Shown here piece after piece: positions 33,619-43,091 of a stretch of DNA of 64,000 nucleotides. Every line of letters begins with the position of its first letter. Position 1 is the stretch's first letter. Source of the DNA: Gammaproteobacteria bacterium (GTDB lineage: Bacteria > Pseudomonadota > Gammaproteobacteria > Nevskiales > Nevskiaceae); the NCBI GenBank assembly GCA_026398875.1, contig JAPLSB010000019.1, positions 186,001-250,000 on the forward strand. The letters are read 5' to 3'. The notes below the pieces were generated by a model. It made no database searches. It had not been told where the DNA came from and saw only the letters and a program-made list of their open reading frames with translations. Made by a program: the position numbers and the translations under genes.

Positions 33619-34074
33619 ATGTCCTCCGTTCCGCCGACCGGCTACCCGGCCAACCCTGCACTGCGCATCCGCAACCACTACCGGCACTTCGAACGCGAAC
33701 GCGTGCGCTGGTCGGACACCGACCAGATCGGCCACGTCAACAATCTGGCCTTCGCGGCGTACTGCGAAACCGGGCGTTCGATGTTCATGAACCAGGTGAC
33801 GATGCAGAACCGCGCGCTTCGCCGTCTGTTCGTGGTCAGCCAGCTGATCGTCAATTTCATCGAGGAGCTGTACTGGCCGGCGGACGTGATGGTCGGCACC
33901 GGGGTGATGCACATCGGCCGCACCTCGTATCGGGTTGGCCAGGGTCTGTTCGACGGCGAGCGCTGCTTCGGCACCGCAGAATCGCTGCTGGTGCAGATCG
34001 ACGCCGAAACCCGCCGGCCAACGCCAATCAACGACGAACTGCGCGCCTGGCTTGACGGTTACCGGATCGGCTGA
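33619..34074 (+). CDS. Hotdog-fold acyl-CoA thioesterase
   Basis: A 151-residue protein of the 4-hydroxybenzoyl-CoA thioesterase (YbgC/FadM-like) family. The catalytic-type motif WSDTDQIGHVNNLAF, with Asp and the following His-Val-Asn, is intact, and HIGRTSYRVGQG matches the second half of the hotdog fold. The ATG at 33619 gives a normal-length product; longer in-frame starts would add about 120 low-complexity residues. The exact acyl-CoA is unknown. It is a single gene between the DUF1302 operon and a palindromic repeat region before argA. Confidence 0.82.
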   Translation: MSSVPPTGYPANPALRIRNHYRHFERERVRWSDTDQIGHVNNLAFAAYCETGRSMFMNQVTMQNRALRRLFVVSQLIVNFIEELYWPADVMVGTGVMHIGRTSYRVGQGLFDGERCFGTAESLLVQIDAETRRPTPINDELRAWLDGYRIG

Positions 34075-34379
34075 GCGTCCGCTGGCGGCCTTGCGTCGGT
34101 CCCGCGCAAAACGTCGGCCTCACGCAAAACGTCGGTCTCACGCAAAGACGCAAAGACGCGAAAGAAAACAAGAAGCTTCGGTAGCGCTTGTCAACGATCC
34201 GGCGCTTGCGTGGGGCCCGATGAGGCGGCGCATTACCGATGTCTCGCTTTCGCTTTTCCTTGGCGTCTTCGCGCCTTTGCGTGAGCCGGCCGTTAGCCTT
34301 TCCCGGCGCGCTCCACGTTCCCAACGTAAGGCCAGCGTTCAAGCGGGCCGCCCGACCCTCGCCGCCTATAATCCGCGCC
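34075..34379. repeat. Palindromic CTCACGC repeat element upstream of argA
   Basis: No gene in these 305 bases. Two 18-base tandem units starting GCAAAACGTCGG (34106-34123 and 34124-34141, one difference) lead into a long inverted repeat. Its arms, 34137-34176 and 34246-34285, are 40 bases each and match at 32 positions. The arms are built from repeats of the type CGCAAAGACG, and the element is bounded by CTCACGC and GCGTGAG. A related element lies at 56111-56220. Confidence 0.8.
34367..34372 (+). promoter_or_regulatory. Candidate -10 element of argA
   Basis: A perfect TATAAT ending seven bases before the argA ATG. If used, transcription would start at or next to the start codon, giving a leaderless message. 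No matching -35 is seen at 16-18 bases, and no ribosome binding site precedes the ATG. Confidence 0.4.
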
Positions 34380-35711
34380 ATGACTCCCGACGACTTCGTC
34401 GCCGCTCTGCGCGGCGCGGCACCTTACGTCCATTCGCACAATGGTCGGACCTTCGTCATCGCCTTCGGTGGCGAAGCCGCGCTGCGCCCGGATTTCGAGC
34501 GCTTCATCCACGATCTGGCGTTATTGCACAGCCTCGGCGTCCGGCTGGTGCTGGTGCACGGCGTGCGGCCGCAGATCGAAGCACAACTGGCCGCGCGCCA
34601 GATCGCGGCGCAGTTTTCCGGCGATCTTCGGATCACCGACGCGCCGACGATGGACTGCGTCAAGGCGGCGGTCGGCATCCTGCGCATGGACATCGAAGCG
34701 CGGCTGTCGACCGGCCTCGCCAGCACGCCGATGGGCGGCGCTCGGCTGAAGGTGGCCGGCGGCAACTGGGTGACGGCACGGCCGGTCGGCGTTCGCGGCG
34801 GGATCGATCATCTGCTGACCGGTGAAGTGCGGCGCATCGACACCGCCAGCATCGAGAACGCGCTCGACGAAGGCCGCATCGCGCTGCTGAGCCCGGTCGG
34901 CTACTCGCCGACCGGCGAAATCTTCAACCTGCGCGCCGGTGACGTGGCCCAGGCCGTGGCCACCGAGCTGAAGGCGGACAAGCTGGTGTTCCTGCTCAAT
35001 GCCGATCCGGATGGTTGGCAGCTGGCCGATGACACCGGCGATGCCGGCCAGCTGCCGCTTGGCGAGGCCGAAAAGCTGCTGGCGCGGCCCGCCATCGAGG
35101 CGTCGCTGTCAGCGGAAGACCGCGCGCTGCTGCAGTCGGCGCTGGCGGCTGGCCGCGGCGGCGTCGAACGCGTCCATCTGATCGGCGCCGAACCCACCGG
35201 TGCCCTGCTGCGCGAGCTCTACACCCGCGATGGCTGCGGCCTGATGTTCCATGCCGACGACAACTACGAGGCCGTGCGTGAAGCGGGCATCGAGGATATC
35301 GGCGGCATCTTGGCGCTGATCCAGCCGCTGGAAGCCGCCGGCGTGCTGGTGCCGCGCTCGCGCGAGCAGCTGGAAATCGAGATCAGCCTGTTCGACGTGA
35401 TGGTCCGCGACGGCACGGTGATCGCCTGCAGCGCCCTGATCCCGTTTGCCGACGAGGCGATGGGCGAGTTCTCGTGCGTCGCCGTGCATCCGGACTACCG
35501 CCGCGAAGGCCGCGCCGAAGCGCTGCTGAAGCGCGCCGAAGAGTCCGCCCGCAAGCTCGGCATGCGCCGCCTGTTCGCGCTGACCACGCACACTCCGCAC
35601 TGGTTCATCGAGCACGGTTTCGTCCACGGCACACCGGACGATCTGCCAGCGCAAAAAGCGCGCATGTACAACTGGCAGCGCAAGTCGATGGTGCTGATCA
35701 AGGCGCTCTGA
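34380..35711 (+). CDS. argA: N-acetylglutamate synthase
   Basis: Makes N-acetylglutamate from glutamate and acetyl-CoA, the first step of arginine synthesis. The 443-residue protein has an N-terminal amino acid kinase-like domain that binds arginine for feedback control (GRTFVIAFGGEAAL, VLVHGVRPQIEAQL, GDVAQAVATELKADKLVFL) and a C-terminal GNAT domain with the acetyl-CoA loop EFSCVAVHPDYRREGRAEAL. The ATG at 34380 aligns with the known N terminus (PYVHSHNGRTFVI); the longer frame upstream is repeat DNA. Confidence 0.94.
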   Translation: MTPDDFVAALRGAAPYVHSHNGRTFVIAFGGEAALRPDFERFIHDLALLHSLGVRLVLVHGVRPQIEAQLAARQIAAQFSGDLRITDAPTMDCVKAAVGILRMDIEARLSTGLASTPMGGARLKVAGGNWVTARPVGVRGGIDHLLTGEVRRIDTASIENALDEGRIALLSPVGYSPTGEIFNLRAGDVAQAVATELKADKLVFLLNADPDGWQLADDTGDAGQLPLGEAEKLLARPAIEASLSAEDRALLQSALAAGRGGVERVHLIGAEPTGALLRELYTRDGCGLMFHADDNYEAVREAGIEDIGGILALIQPLEAAGVLVPRSREQLEIEISLFDVMVRDGTVIACSALIPFADEAMGEFSCVAVHPDYRREGRAEALLKRAEESARKLGMRRLFALTTHTPHWFIEHGFVHGTPDDLPAQKARMYNWQRKSMVLIKAL

Positions 35712-35732
35712 AGCGCTGACCGGCATCACCGG

Positions 35733-36941
35733 CTAGGGATAGCTGCAGCGCGACGCCAGCAGGCGGACCGCCGGAGCGCCGGCAGCCACCCAATCGGCAA
35801 ACGTGGTTTCCAGGCTGCGGCCACCGAAGCCGGAAATCGACCGCTCCCACAGCGCCGTGGACGTCGACAGCGTGTGCACCGCTGGCGAATCGCAGGTCGC
35901 GAAGACGCCTTGCCCGGCGCTGCTGCCAAGGCCCGACAGGACGGTGCCGATCGCTGGCAGGTAGTCGTCGTTGATCCATGCAGTCAAGGTCGGATCGTCC
36001 GGGCGCACGTCGCTGTCAAGCAGGCCGACGTTGGCGATTCCGACGCCATCCTTGGCGTTCTGGGCAACGAAGAACGGGGTCTTCAGCGTCGACTGGGCGT
36101 GCTCGAACAGGTAGCAGAGGCCGGGATCCGCAGCGTTGGCGGCTGCACAGTCGGCATCGACCTGGCCGTTCCAGTAGCCGAGCGCGATGGCCCCGGATTC
36201 GCGGACCGCATTCGGTGGCGACGACTGCGGGAACGGTGGCGCGATGTCCGGATAGACACCGGCATCGATCAGCGTCAGCACGCTCGCCCCCGGCAGCAGC
36301 GCCCGCACGCGGTTGGCGTTGATGAACGCGCCGACGGCACCGGCCGAACTGCCGGACAGGACCACCGTATCGCCGGCCTTGCCGATGTCGTACTGGCTGT
36401 TCAGCGTCTGCACCACGGCAGCCAGGATCTTCGCGCCGCGGAAGCGGAAGTTGGTGCTGCCGCCGGTGGGGCCGATGTCACCGCTGAAGAAATCCGAGCT
36501 GCAGTACGGCACCGACACCCGGTTCCAGCTCCGGAAGCGGGCGTTCTCGGTCCCGCCGGACAGCAGGCCCTCTGGCGCGATGCGGCTGCCGTAGACGGTG
36601 GACGACACCTGATCGGCAGCGCGCGTGCTGCATTCGGCATCACTCAGGCAAAAGCCGCCGCCCTGCAGATGGATCACCGTCTTGTTGGCATCGGCCGCGG
36701 CAGCCGCGCCCTGGCCACGCTGGATGTAGAAGATGCCCGGCGAACCATCGTTGCAGACGGCGTCCGGAAAGCGTCGCGTGTCCAGCGTCTGGCGGACGAA
36801 ATCGGTCGGGAGACCACCAGGATCGCTGCCCGTCTGAGCGCTGCCGCCGCCACCGCAGCCCGCGCTTGCCGCCGACACCAGCAGCACTGACAGCGCCGTA
36901 CGAACCGACGACTTCAGGCCGGACAGAAAAGGGATGGGCAT
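35733..36941 (-). CDS. Pectin acetylesterase/Notum-family lipoprotein hydrolase
   Basis: About 402 residues. A lipoprotein signal peptide ends in SAASAGC followed by a glycine stretch, so the protein is likely lipid-anchored in the envelope. The alpha/beta hydrolase features of the PAE/Notum family are present: VIHLQGGGFC (oxyanion), VPYCSSDFFSGD, nucleophile Ser in SGSSAGAVGAF, a late Asp in VGLLDSD or nearby, and a His in SPAVHTLS. Eight or more cysteines could form disulfides. The start at 36941 has GGAG nine bases upstream, unlike the ATG at 36956. Substrate is unknown; a polysaccharide or lipid ester is likely. Confidence 0.75.
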   Translation of the reverse strand: MPIPFLSGLKSSVRTALSVLLVSAASAGCGGGGSAQTGSDPGGLPTDFVRQTLDTRRFPDAVCNDGSPGIFYIQRGQGAAAAADANKTVIHLQGGGFCLSDAECSTRAADQVSSTVYGSRIAPEGLLSGGTENARFRSWNRVSVPYCSSDFFSGDIGPTGGSTNFRFRGAKILAAVVQTLNSQYDIGKAGDTVVLSGSSAGAVGAFINANRVRALLPGASVLTLIDAGVYPDIAPPFPQSSPPNAVRESGAIALGYWNGQVDADCAAANAADPGLCYLFEHAQSTLKTPFFVAQNAKDGVGIANVGLLDSDVRPDDPTLTAWINDDYLPAIGTVLSGLGSSAGQGVFATCDSPAVHTLSTSTALWERSISGFGGRSLETTFADWVAAGAPAVRLLASRCSYP

Positions 36942-37218
36942 GTGCAGCGACTCCATTGAAGGTCTGCGACCGTTGCAGGCCTCGGGTTCTTACGCGTTAA
37001 CGCTGCACGGTACAAGTGCTTCCGCGTGCGGAACGCCTGCCGGACGATCATCGTGATCGTCAGGCCGATGGCACTGCGCGACAGGGATTTTCCGTGGTCA
37101 TCTGCCGGCTGGATCACGTGCGGCAGCGGACGCCTGCAGGCCTATCGCGCGGAAATGGACGAGGTGCGACCTTCGTGGTCGAATCCGCGCTCGTTTTCCT
37201 TCGCCTTCAAGTTCATCG

Positions 37219-38577
37219 ATGAGCAATGCCGACTGGATTCGCCGTTCCCTCGCCCACGTCTGGCATCCGTGCACGCAGATGCGCGACCACGAACCCGGTG
37301 GCGCGCTGCCGCTGGTGCCGATCGCGTCGGCTGAAGGCGTCTGGCTGACCGATTTCGAAGGCAAGCGCTACATCGACGCCGTCAGTTCCTGGTGGACCAA
37401 CATCTTCGGCCACCGGCATCCGGTGATCGTCGAACGCCTGAAGGCGCAGATCGACCGGCTCGACCACGTGCTGCTCGGCGGCTTCACCCATCAGCCGGTC
37501 GTCGAGTTGTCCGAGCGCCTGGTGAAGCTCGTACCGAAGGGGCTGACGCGTTGCTTCTATGCCGACAACGGCAGCAGCGCGATCGAAGTGGCCTTGAAGA
37601 TGAGCGCCCACTACTGGCGCAACAGCGGCAAGCCCGGAAAGACAAAGTTCATCGCGCTGGCCAACGGCTATCACGGCGAAACGCTCGGTGCGCTGGCAGT
37701 GTCCGGCGAAGGCATGTATCGCGACGCCTACCAGCCACTGCTGATGCAGCCGATCGTCGTGCCATCGCCGGACTGCTTCGAGCGCACGCCCGGCGAAGCC
37801 TGGGAGGACTACACGCGGCGGCGCTTCCGGCTGATGGAAGAGACGCTGGAAAAGCACGCGCATGAAGTCGCCGCCGTGATCGTCGAGCCGCTGGTGCAAT
37901 GCGCCGGCAGCATGCGCATGTACCACCCGATCTACCTGAAGCTGCTGCGCGAAGCCTGCACCCGTCACGGCGTGCACTACATCGCCGACGAGATCGCCGT
38001 CGGCTTCGGCCGCACCGGCAGGCTGTTCGCGAACGAATGGAGCGGCACCACGCCGGACTTCCTGTGCCTGTCGAAAGGCCTGACCAGCGGCACCTTGCCG
38101 CTGGCGGTGACGATGACCACCGACGCCATCTATGACGCCTTCTACGGCGACTACGCCAGCCAGCGCGCGTTCCTGCATTCGCACAGCTACACCGGCAATC
38201 CGATCGCCTGCGCGGCTGCACTCGGCACGCTCGACATCCTCGACAGCGACGACTGGCAGGCCCGCAACCGTGCCACCGCCGCCGGCATGTGGGGGTTGAT
38301 GAGCGAAGTCGCCAACCACCGCAACGTCATCGACATCCGCCAGCAGGGCATGATCCTGGCCGTCGAACTGGCCAAGAACCCGCGCAAGCGCGAGCCCTAT
38401 CCGGCTGAAGAGCGCCGCGGCCTGCGCGTCTATCGCCACGGCCTCGCCAACGGCGTGCTGCTGCGGCCGCTCGGCAACGTCGTCTACCTGATGCCGCCGT
38501 ATGTGATCGACGACGAAGCGCTCGTGCAAATGTGCAAGGTGGCGATCGATGGCATCAATGTCGCGACCCGCGACTGA
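37219..38577 (+). CDS. bioA: Adenosylmethionine-8-amino-7-oxononanoate aminotransferase
   Basis: A PLP aminotransferase that uses S-adenosylmethionine to form 7,8-diaminopelargonic acid in biotin synthesis. The 452-residue product starts with WHPCTQMRDHEP and has SSWWTNIFGHRHP, typical of BioA. YADNGSSAIEVALKM binds the cofactor phosphate, and IADEIAVGFGRTGRLFA includes the PLP-binding Asp. The PLP lysine is Lys286 in LSKGLTSGTLPLAV. No other bio gene is nearby. The 277 bases before it hold no gene but contain the palindrome GACGATCATCGTGATCGTC at 37043-37061. Confidence 0.95.
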   Translation: MSNADWIRRSLAHVWHPCTQMRDHEPGGALPLVPIASAEGVWLTDFEGKRYIDAVSSWWTNIFGHRHPVIVERLKAQIDRLDHVLLGGFTHQPVVELSERLVKLVPKGLTRCFYADNGSSAIEVALKMSAHYWRNSGKPGKTKFIALANGYHGETLGALAVSGEGMYRDAYQPLLMQPIVVPSPDCFERTPGEAWEDYTRRRFRLMEETLEKHAHEVAAVIVEPLVQCAGSMRMYHPIYLKLLREACTRHGVHYIADEIAVGFGRTGRLFANEWSGTTPDFLCLSKGLTSGTLPLAVTMTTDAIYDAFYGDYASQRAFLHSHSYTGNPIACAAALGTLDILDSDDWQARNRATAAGMWGLMSEVANHRNVIDIRQQGMILAVELAKNPRKREPYPAEERRGLRVYRHGLANGVLLRPLGNVVYLMPPYVIDDEALVQMCKVAIDGINVATRD

Positions 38578-38800
38578 TAGCTCGCGGGAAATCGCTGCGG
38601 TAGCGGCCACCGTGAACGAGATTTCGCTTGCTGGTGCGAGGTGATCGACATCACACAGGCGATGGGGGAATCGTTCTAATCGATTGCGAGTGTCGTCGGC
38701 CCAACGGCACCATGCGAGCTGATTTCAGGACCATGCGCCCGGTGGTACCGGCGGGCCATGAAGTACCTGTACTGCCTTCACATAACGACAACACAGGCTC

Positions 38801-41800
38801 ATGAAACGAATAGCGCTGCTCACGATCCTTGCCGGCACTGTCGGCGTATCGGTCCCATTGCTGCACGGCACATCGCCAACATCACCAACTGCATCGCCCA
38901 TCGGTCAGTCGGCGTCCGATAGGGCGGCCTCACCGGGTTCGGTGCATCACCTCAAGCAACTGCCGATTCTGTTCGAGCCCAATCAAGGCCAGGTAACGGC
39001 GCCGTTTGCCTATGTCGCACGCGCACCGGGCTACAGCATCGGTATCGACGCGCTCGGCGTGGAAATCCGGATGCCAGAAAAGGCGCCGACGCGTGTTCCT
39101 AGTCAGAAAAACGTTGGCGATAAGCAGGCCCCAGCGGTTGTGAATGAGCCGCGCAGGGTCGCATTCCGGCTTCAGCCGATCGGCATCAGCGCCGATGCCC
39201 GCCTACTAGCCGAAGGGAAGCAGGTCAGCGTCAGCCACTATCTGGACGGCGGCGAAAATCGTGGGACGGTCAAGAACGTGCCGCATTACGCCCAGATCCG
39301 CTTTCAGCAGATTTACGACGGAATCGACTGGGTCTTTTACGGAAATCCCGAGCAGACCGAGTACGACTTTATCGTTGCGCCGCACGCACGCCCCGAGCAG
39401 ATTCGACTCGCCATCACCGGTGCCGAAGACCTAGCGCTAACCGCAGACGGTGAACTGGTGACACACATCGGCAACGGGGAATTCCGACATCAGAAACCAG
39501 CCGCCTTCCAGCGGACCCCGTCGGGTGAGCGGCGTCAGGTTGAAGTGGCATACACGCTATCGCAGCCCGATAAGGCGAAGCCTTCAGAGATCGCGTTCGC
39601 CATCGGAGACTACGATCGGTCGCGACCGCTGACCATCGACCCGGTACTGACCTACAGCACGTATCTCGGCGGCACCGGCAACGACACGATGACTTCGTTT
39701 ACTGTCGCTGCGGACGAGAGTGTCTACATCGCCGGCACCATGCAATCCGTCGACTTCCCCCGTCAGACTGCGGACCGCGCACCGCCGCAGGCGTATGTCG
39801 CGAAATTCAACGCTTCGGGCTCTGCGCTTGAATACGTTGCGTTTCTCGGCAATACGTCAGGCCCAGCAGCCGTACGGGCTGCCTCAAATGGTGATGTTTT
39901 TGTCGCGGGCGTGGGTCGAATTCCAGGCAACACCACGAACTCGGCATGTACCGATGGTTACGCGGCGACTTTGATCAATAGCGGAGTTGATCTGGTCAAT
40001 GAGAGGTGTCTGCCACCTTTGATCGCCAGCACTGCGAATGGAGAACGATCTGCGACGAGTGTGCCGAGCAAAATCCGAATTAATGCATCTGGAATCATTT
40101 ATCGGCCTCAAGTGATTGAGTATGCATTGCCAGATGAATTTTTCGACGTACCACGCAGAGCAGGTCGCTTCGACCATTCTGTAGTGATGATTGACTCAGC
40201 GAACAGCGTTATATCCTCCATTTTCATTGGTAGCACGTCATATGGCTATCGGAATCGAGGTATTGGGACCATCCAATCACTGTCAGTGACTGACGAGGGC
40301 GCAATGGTGGCGCTGTTCGATAATTGCCGCTTCAGCGATGGGGATACCTCCGGTCGAGCGTCAGCTGTGATGGCATCGCCTCTTGGCGAGCCTGAGAGGA
40401 GGTTCGATTTTTCTAGTGGCGACTGCTTCGTCGATCGTGGGAACGCTACCGCAATTGGTGCCGACGGCCGCAGGTATTTTTCGTTTACGCTGGAACGTGA
40501 CGTTGTCCCGATTGATGATCCCGACTTTGATTTCGGTGACGAAGACTTCGTCGTCCGCATATTCGACGAATTCGGCCGCAAGCTAGGAAGCGATGTTGGC
40601 GCGATACAGCCTGCGTTCGCGATACGTGACTTCACCATCAACAGCCGAGGGTCAGTAATCGTTTCAGAAGGATTGTCTGGTGCGATTGCTCAGGGCCGCA
40701 TTCGAAAGCTCGATCCTGATCGGAGCAAGGCCGGAAGTCCGCACGAGTTTGTCGTACATGAGCAGATTCTTGCGGATACGGTTCCGTCAATTCTGTCCTT
40801 CGGAAGAGACTCTCTACTGGTCGTCGAGACAACGGCTTCTGACACGCTCCGAGGCGAACCACAACCTCGCGTCGCCGGTGGAACCGATGCCGCAATCAGC
40901 CGATACGAGCTGTCCGGCTGCATCGAGAACAACGGCCTGCTGTCGCTGGACCAGGCAAATCTTTCAATTGCTGAAAGCGGTACAGAAATCACTGTCGGCG
41001 TGACGCGTTCAATGGTGACGGACAGCCAGTGCAGCGCCCACGTCCGTTACCAGACAAACGCATCGACGGCTGCAGCGGGTCAGGACTTCGCGAACACGTC
41101 CGGCATGTTGCGCTGGGCTCCAGGCGAGAACGGCACGAAGGTCATCCGGATTCCGATCGCCAACGACAGCCTGTACGAACTGACCGAGGCACTTACCATT
41201 TCATTGAGCGAGCCCGTCGGCTCAACCCTCGATGCAAACAGTTCGGCCACGGTCAGCATCACCGACGACGATCCCATGCCATCGGTGGGGCTCAGGATCA
41301 GTGCCAGCAGCATTCCGGAAGTCGGCGGCACAGCGACCTTGACCGCGGGTCTCAGTGCGGTTGCTGGCACGGCGGTGATCGTGCCGCTGGTTTTCAGCGG
41401 CGACGCAACCCAAGGGGCGGACTATCACGCGCCGTCGGTAATCGTCATTCCGGCGGGCGCGCGCGCCGTCGATACGGCGGTTCAAAGCGTCGACAACACG
41501 CTGCCGGAGCCCGACGAAACGGCGACGATCGCGATCGGTCGTCCAACTTCGGCGGTCCTCGGCTCGCGGACCACCGCAACCTTCACGGTTGTCGACAACG
41601 ACCGGGTGCCGGGCGTCTCGACGGCCCCGTCCAGCCTCGCGTTCGGCAATCAGGCCGTCGGCAGCACCAGCGCCGCGCGGACGCTGACGCTGACCAACAG
41701 TGGTACGGACCCGCTAACCATCAGCTTCATCGGCGCCAGCGGTGACTTCACTGCGTCGCCGAATTGCCCGACGGTCCTCGCGGCATCGGCATCGTGCTCG

Positions 41801-42571
41801 ATTGCCGTCCAATTCAGGCCGTCGTTGCAGGGGCCGCGTTCCGGCGCCGTCTCCATCCTGAGCAATGCGCCAACGAGCCCGAACAGTGTGCAGCTCACCG
41901 GTACCGGAACCGGGACGCGTCCAAGCCTGAGCATTTCGGATGTCTCCATTGCCGAAGGCAATGCCGGCACGAAAGCGGCTTCGTTGACGGTGAGCCTGAG
42001 CGCTGCCGCACGGGAGCCGGTGAGCGTCAAGCTGCGGTCGCGCAATGGCACGGCGACCGCCGGAAGCGACTACGTGGCGGTCTCGTCAACGCTGACCATT
42101 CCGGCCGGACGCACGACGGCGACCGTGTCGGTGACAATCAACGGGGATGCCAGCTTCGAAGCGGATGAAGTCCTGTACGTCGACCTTTCGGAGCCGGTGA
42201 ACGCGGCGATTGCCGATGGCGAAGGCGTGATCACGATCGTCAATGACGACGCGGCTCCAGGCACGCCCGGAATCTCAGTGCCGACCCGCAGCTTCAACTT
42301 CGGCAATGTCCGCGTCGGCAGCTCGAGCGTCCAGCGGTCGCTGACCATCACCAGTTCCGGCACCGCACCGCTGGCGATCCGCTCGATTCGCGTCACTGGC
42401 GACTTTGTCGGCACCAGCAACTGCCCGGCGTCGCTCGCACCCGGCGCGACCTGCGCGCTGACCGGAACCTTCAAGCCGGCGACCACCGGGCCACGGACCG
42501 GGACGGTAACCATCACCTCGAATGCCCCCGACAGCCCGACCGTTGTTCAGTTGTCGGGAACCGGAACCTGA
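38801..42571 (+). CDS. Large exported protein with SBBP, Calx-beta and ASH-like domains
   Basis: 1256 residues. A signal peptide (about 1-22) is followed by an N-terminal domain (LFEPNQGQ near 54, FYGNPEQTEYDFIVAP near 183) usual before SBBP beta-propeller repeats, and one clear SBBP repeat (YSTYLGGTGNDT, about 284). After a poorly recognised middle come Calx-beta (about 715-825), Calx-beta (827-937), an abnormal-spindle-like/choice-of-anchor D domain (938-1037, SLAFGNQAVGST), Calx-beta (1042-1148) and a second such domain (1153-1256). No membrane anchor or sorting tail is seen. The part at about 39880-40900 is visibly richer in A and T than the rest. A cell-surface adhesion or carbohydrate-binding role is possible but unproven. 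Confidence 0.8.
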   Translation: MKRIALLTILAGTVGVSVPLLHGTSPTSPTASPIGQSASDRAASPGSVHHLKQLPILFEPNQGQVTAPFAYVARAPGYSIGIDALGVEIRMPEKAPTRVPSQKNVGDKQAPAVVNEPRRVAFRLQPIGISADARLLAEGKQVSVSHYLDGGENRGTVKNVPHYAQIRFQQIYDGIDWVFYGNPEQTEYDFIVAPHARPEQIRLAITGAEDLALTADGELVTHIGNGEFRHQKPAAFQRTPSGERRQVEVAYTLSQPDKAKPSEIAFAIGDYDRSRPLTIDPVLTYSTYLGGTGNDTMTSFTVAADESVYIAGTMQSVDFPRQTADRAPPQAYVAKFNASGSALEYVAFLGNTSGPAAVRAASNGDVFVAGVGRIPGNTTNSACTDGYAATLINSGVDLVNERCLPPLIASTANGERSATSVPSKIRINASGIIYRPQVIEYALPDEFFDVPRRAGRFDHSVVMIDSANSVISSIFIGSTSYGYRNRGIGTIQSLSVTDEGAMVALFDNCRFSDGDTSGRASAVMASPLGEPERRFDFSSGDCFVDRGNATAIGADGRRYFSFTLERDVVPIDDPDFDFGDEDFVVRIFDEFGRKLGSDVGAIQPAFAIRDFTINSRGSVIVSEGLSGAIAQGRIRKLDPDRSKAGSPHEFVVHEQILADTVPSILSFGRDSLLVVETTASDTLRGEPQPRVAGGTDAAISRYELSGCIENNGLLSLDQANLSIAESGTEITVGVTRSMVTDSQCSAHVRYQTNASTAAAGQDFANTSGMLRWAPGENGTKVIRIPIANDSLYELTEALTISLSEPVGSTLDANSSATVSITDDDPMPSVGLRISASSIPEVGGTATLTAGLSAVAGTAVIVPLVFSGDATQGADYHAPSVIVIPAGARAVDTAVQSVDNTLPEPDETATIAIGRPTSAVLGSRTTATFTVVDNDRVPGVSTAPSSLAFGNQAVGSTSAARTLTLTNSGTDPLTISFIGASGDFTASPNCPTVLAASASCSIAVQFRPSLQGPRSGAVSILSNAPTSPNSVQLTGTGTGTRPSLSISDVSIAEGNAGTKAASLTVSLSAAAREPVSVKLRSRNGTATAGSDYVAVSSTLTIPAGRTTATVSVTINGDASFEADEVLYVDLSEPVNAAIADGEGVITIVNDDAAPGTPGISVPTRSFNFGNVRVGSSSVQRSLTITSSGTAPLAIRSIRVTGDFVGTSNCPASLAPGATCALTGTFKPATTGPRTGTVTITSNAPDSPTVVQLSGTGT

Positions 42572-42622
42572 CCGTGCCAGACAGAAGCAGACGCGCCGTC
42601 TTCTGCGGGTGATCGAGCGTCC

Positions 42623-42661
42623 GCCGTCATCGCAGGTCCCACCTGGACCCGCGATGACGGC
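42623..42661. repeat. Long hairpin upstream of fdxA
   Basis: An 11-bp perfect outer stem (GCCGTCATCGC) continues after one mismatch into GGTCC/GGACC around a 5-base loop. No T run follows, so it is not a standard terminator. It lies between the surface protein and fdxA; a TAAAAT at 42701-42706 may be the fdxA -10. Confidence 0.6.
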
Positions 42662-42739
42662 AGGCGCTGACGATGATCGTCACGCGCCGCGAATACACCG
42701 TAAAATCGCGCACCCGCAATCGCTAAGTCACCAATCGCC

Positions 42740-43063
42740 ATGACTTTTGTCGTCGTCGAAAACTGCATCAAGTGCAAGTACACGGACTGTGTCGAAGTCT
42801 GCCCGGTGGACTGCTTCCACGAAGGCCCGAACTTCCTGGTCATCGACCCGGAAGAGTGCATCGACTGCACGCTGTGCGAACCGGAGTGCCCGGCCAACGC
42901 CATCCTTGCCGAGGATGACGTGCCCGAAGACCAGAAACACTTCATCAAGCTGAACAAGGAGTTGTCGGCCGAGTGGCCGGTGCTCACCGAAAAGAAGGAC
43001 GGCCTGCCCGGCGCCAAGGATTGGGACGGCAAGCCGGACAAGTTCAAGCTGCTGGAGCGCTGA
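42740..43063 (+). CDS. fdxA: Seven-iron ferredoxin FdxA
   Basis: A 107-residue electron carrier with one [3Fe-4S] and one [4Fe-4S] cluster. The first motif, [18 protein letters not shown], has the altered spacing of 7Fe ferredoxins, and the second is [12 protein letters not shown]. The C-terminal extension ([20 protein letters not shown]) matches the Azotobacter FdI-like family. It has its own upstream region; addB follows after 28 bases. Confidence 0.95.
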   Translation: MTFVVVENCIKCKYTDCVEVCPVDCFHEGPNFLVIDPEECIDCTLCEPECPANAILAEDDVPEDQKHFIKLNKELSAEWPVLTEKKDGLPGAKDWDGKPDKFKLLER

Positions 43064-43091
43064 GCTCAGCGTTCCGCGCTCCGCAGCCGGC

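Noticed and set aside
34106..34285. CRISPR array suggested by short repeats before argA
   Set aside because: Only two tandem 18-base units with no spacers, and the rest is an inverted repeat; no cas genes are present.
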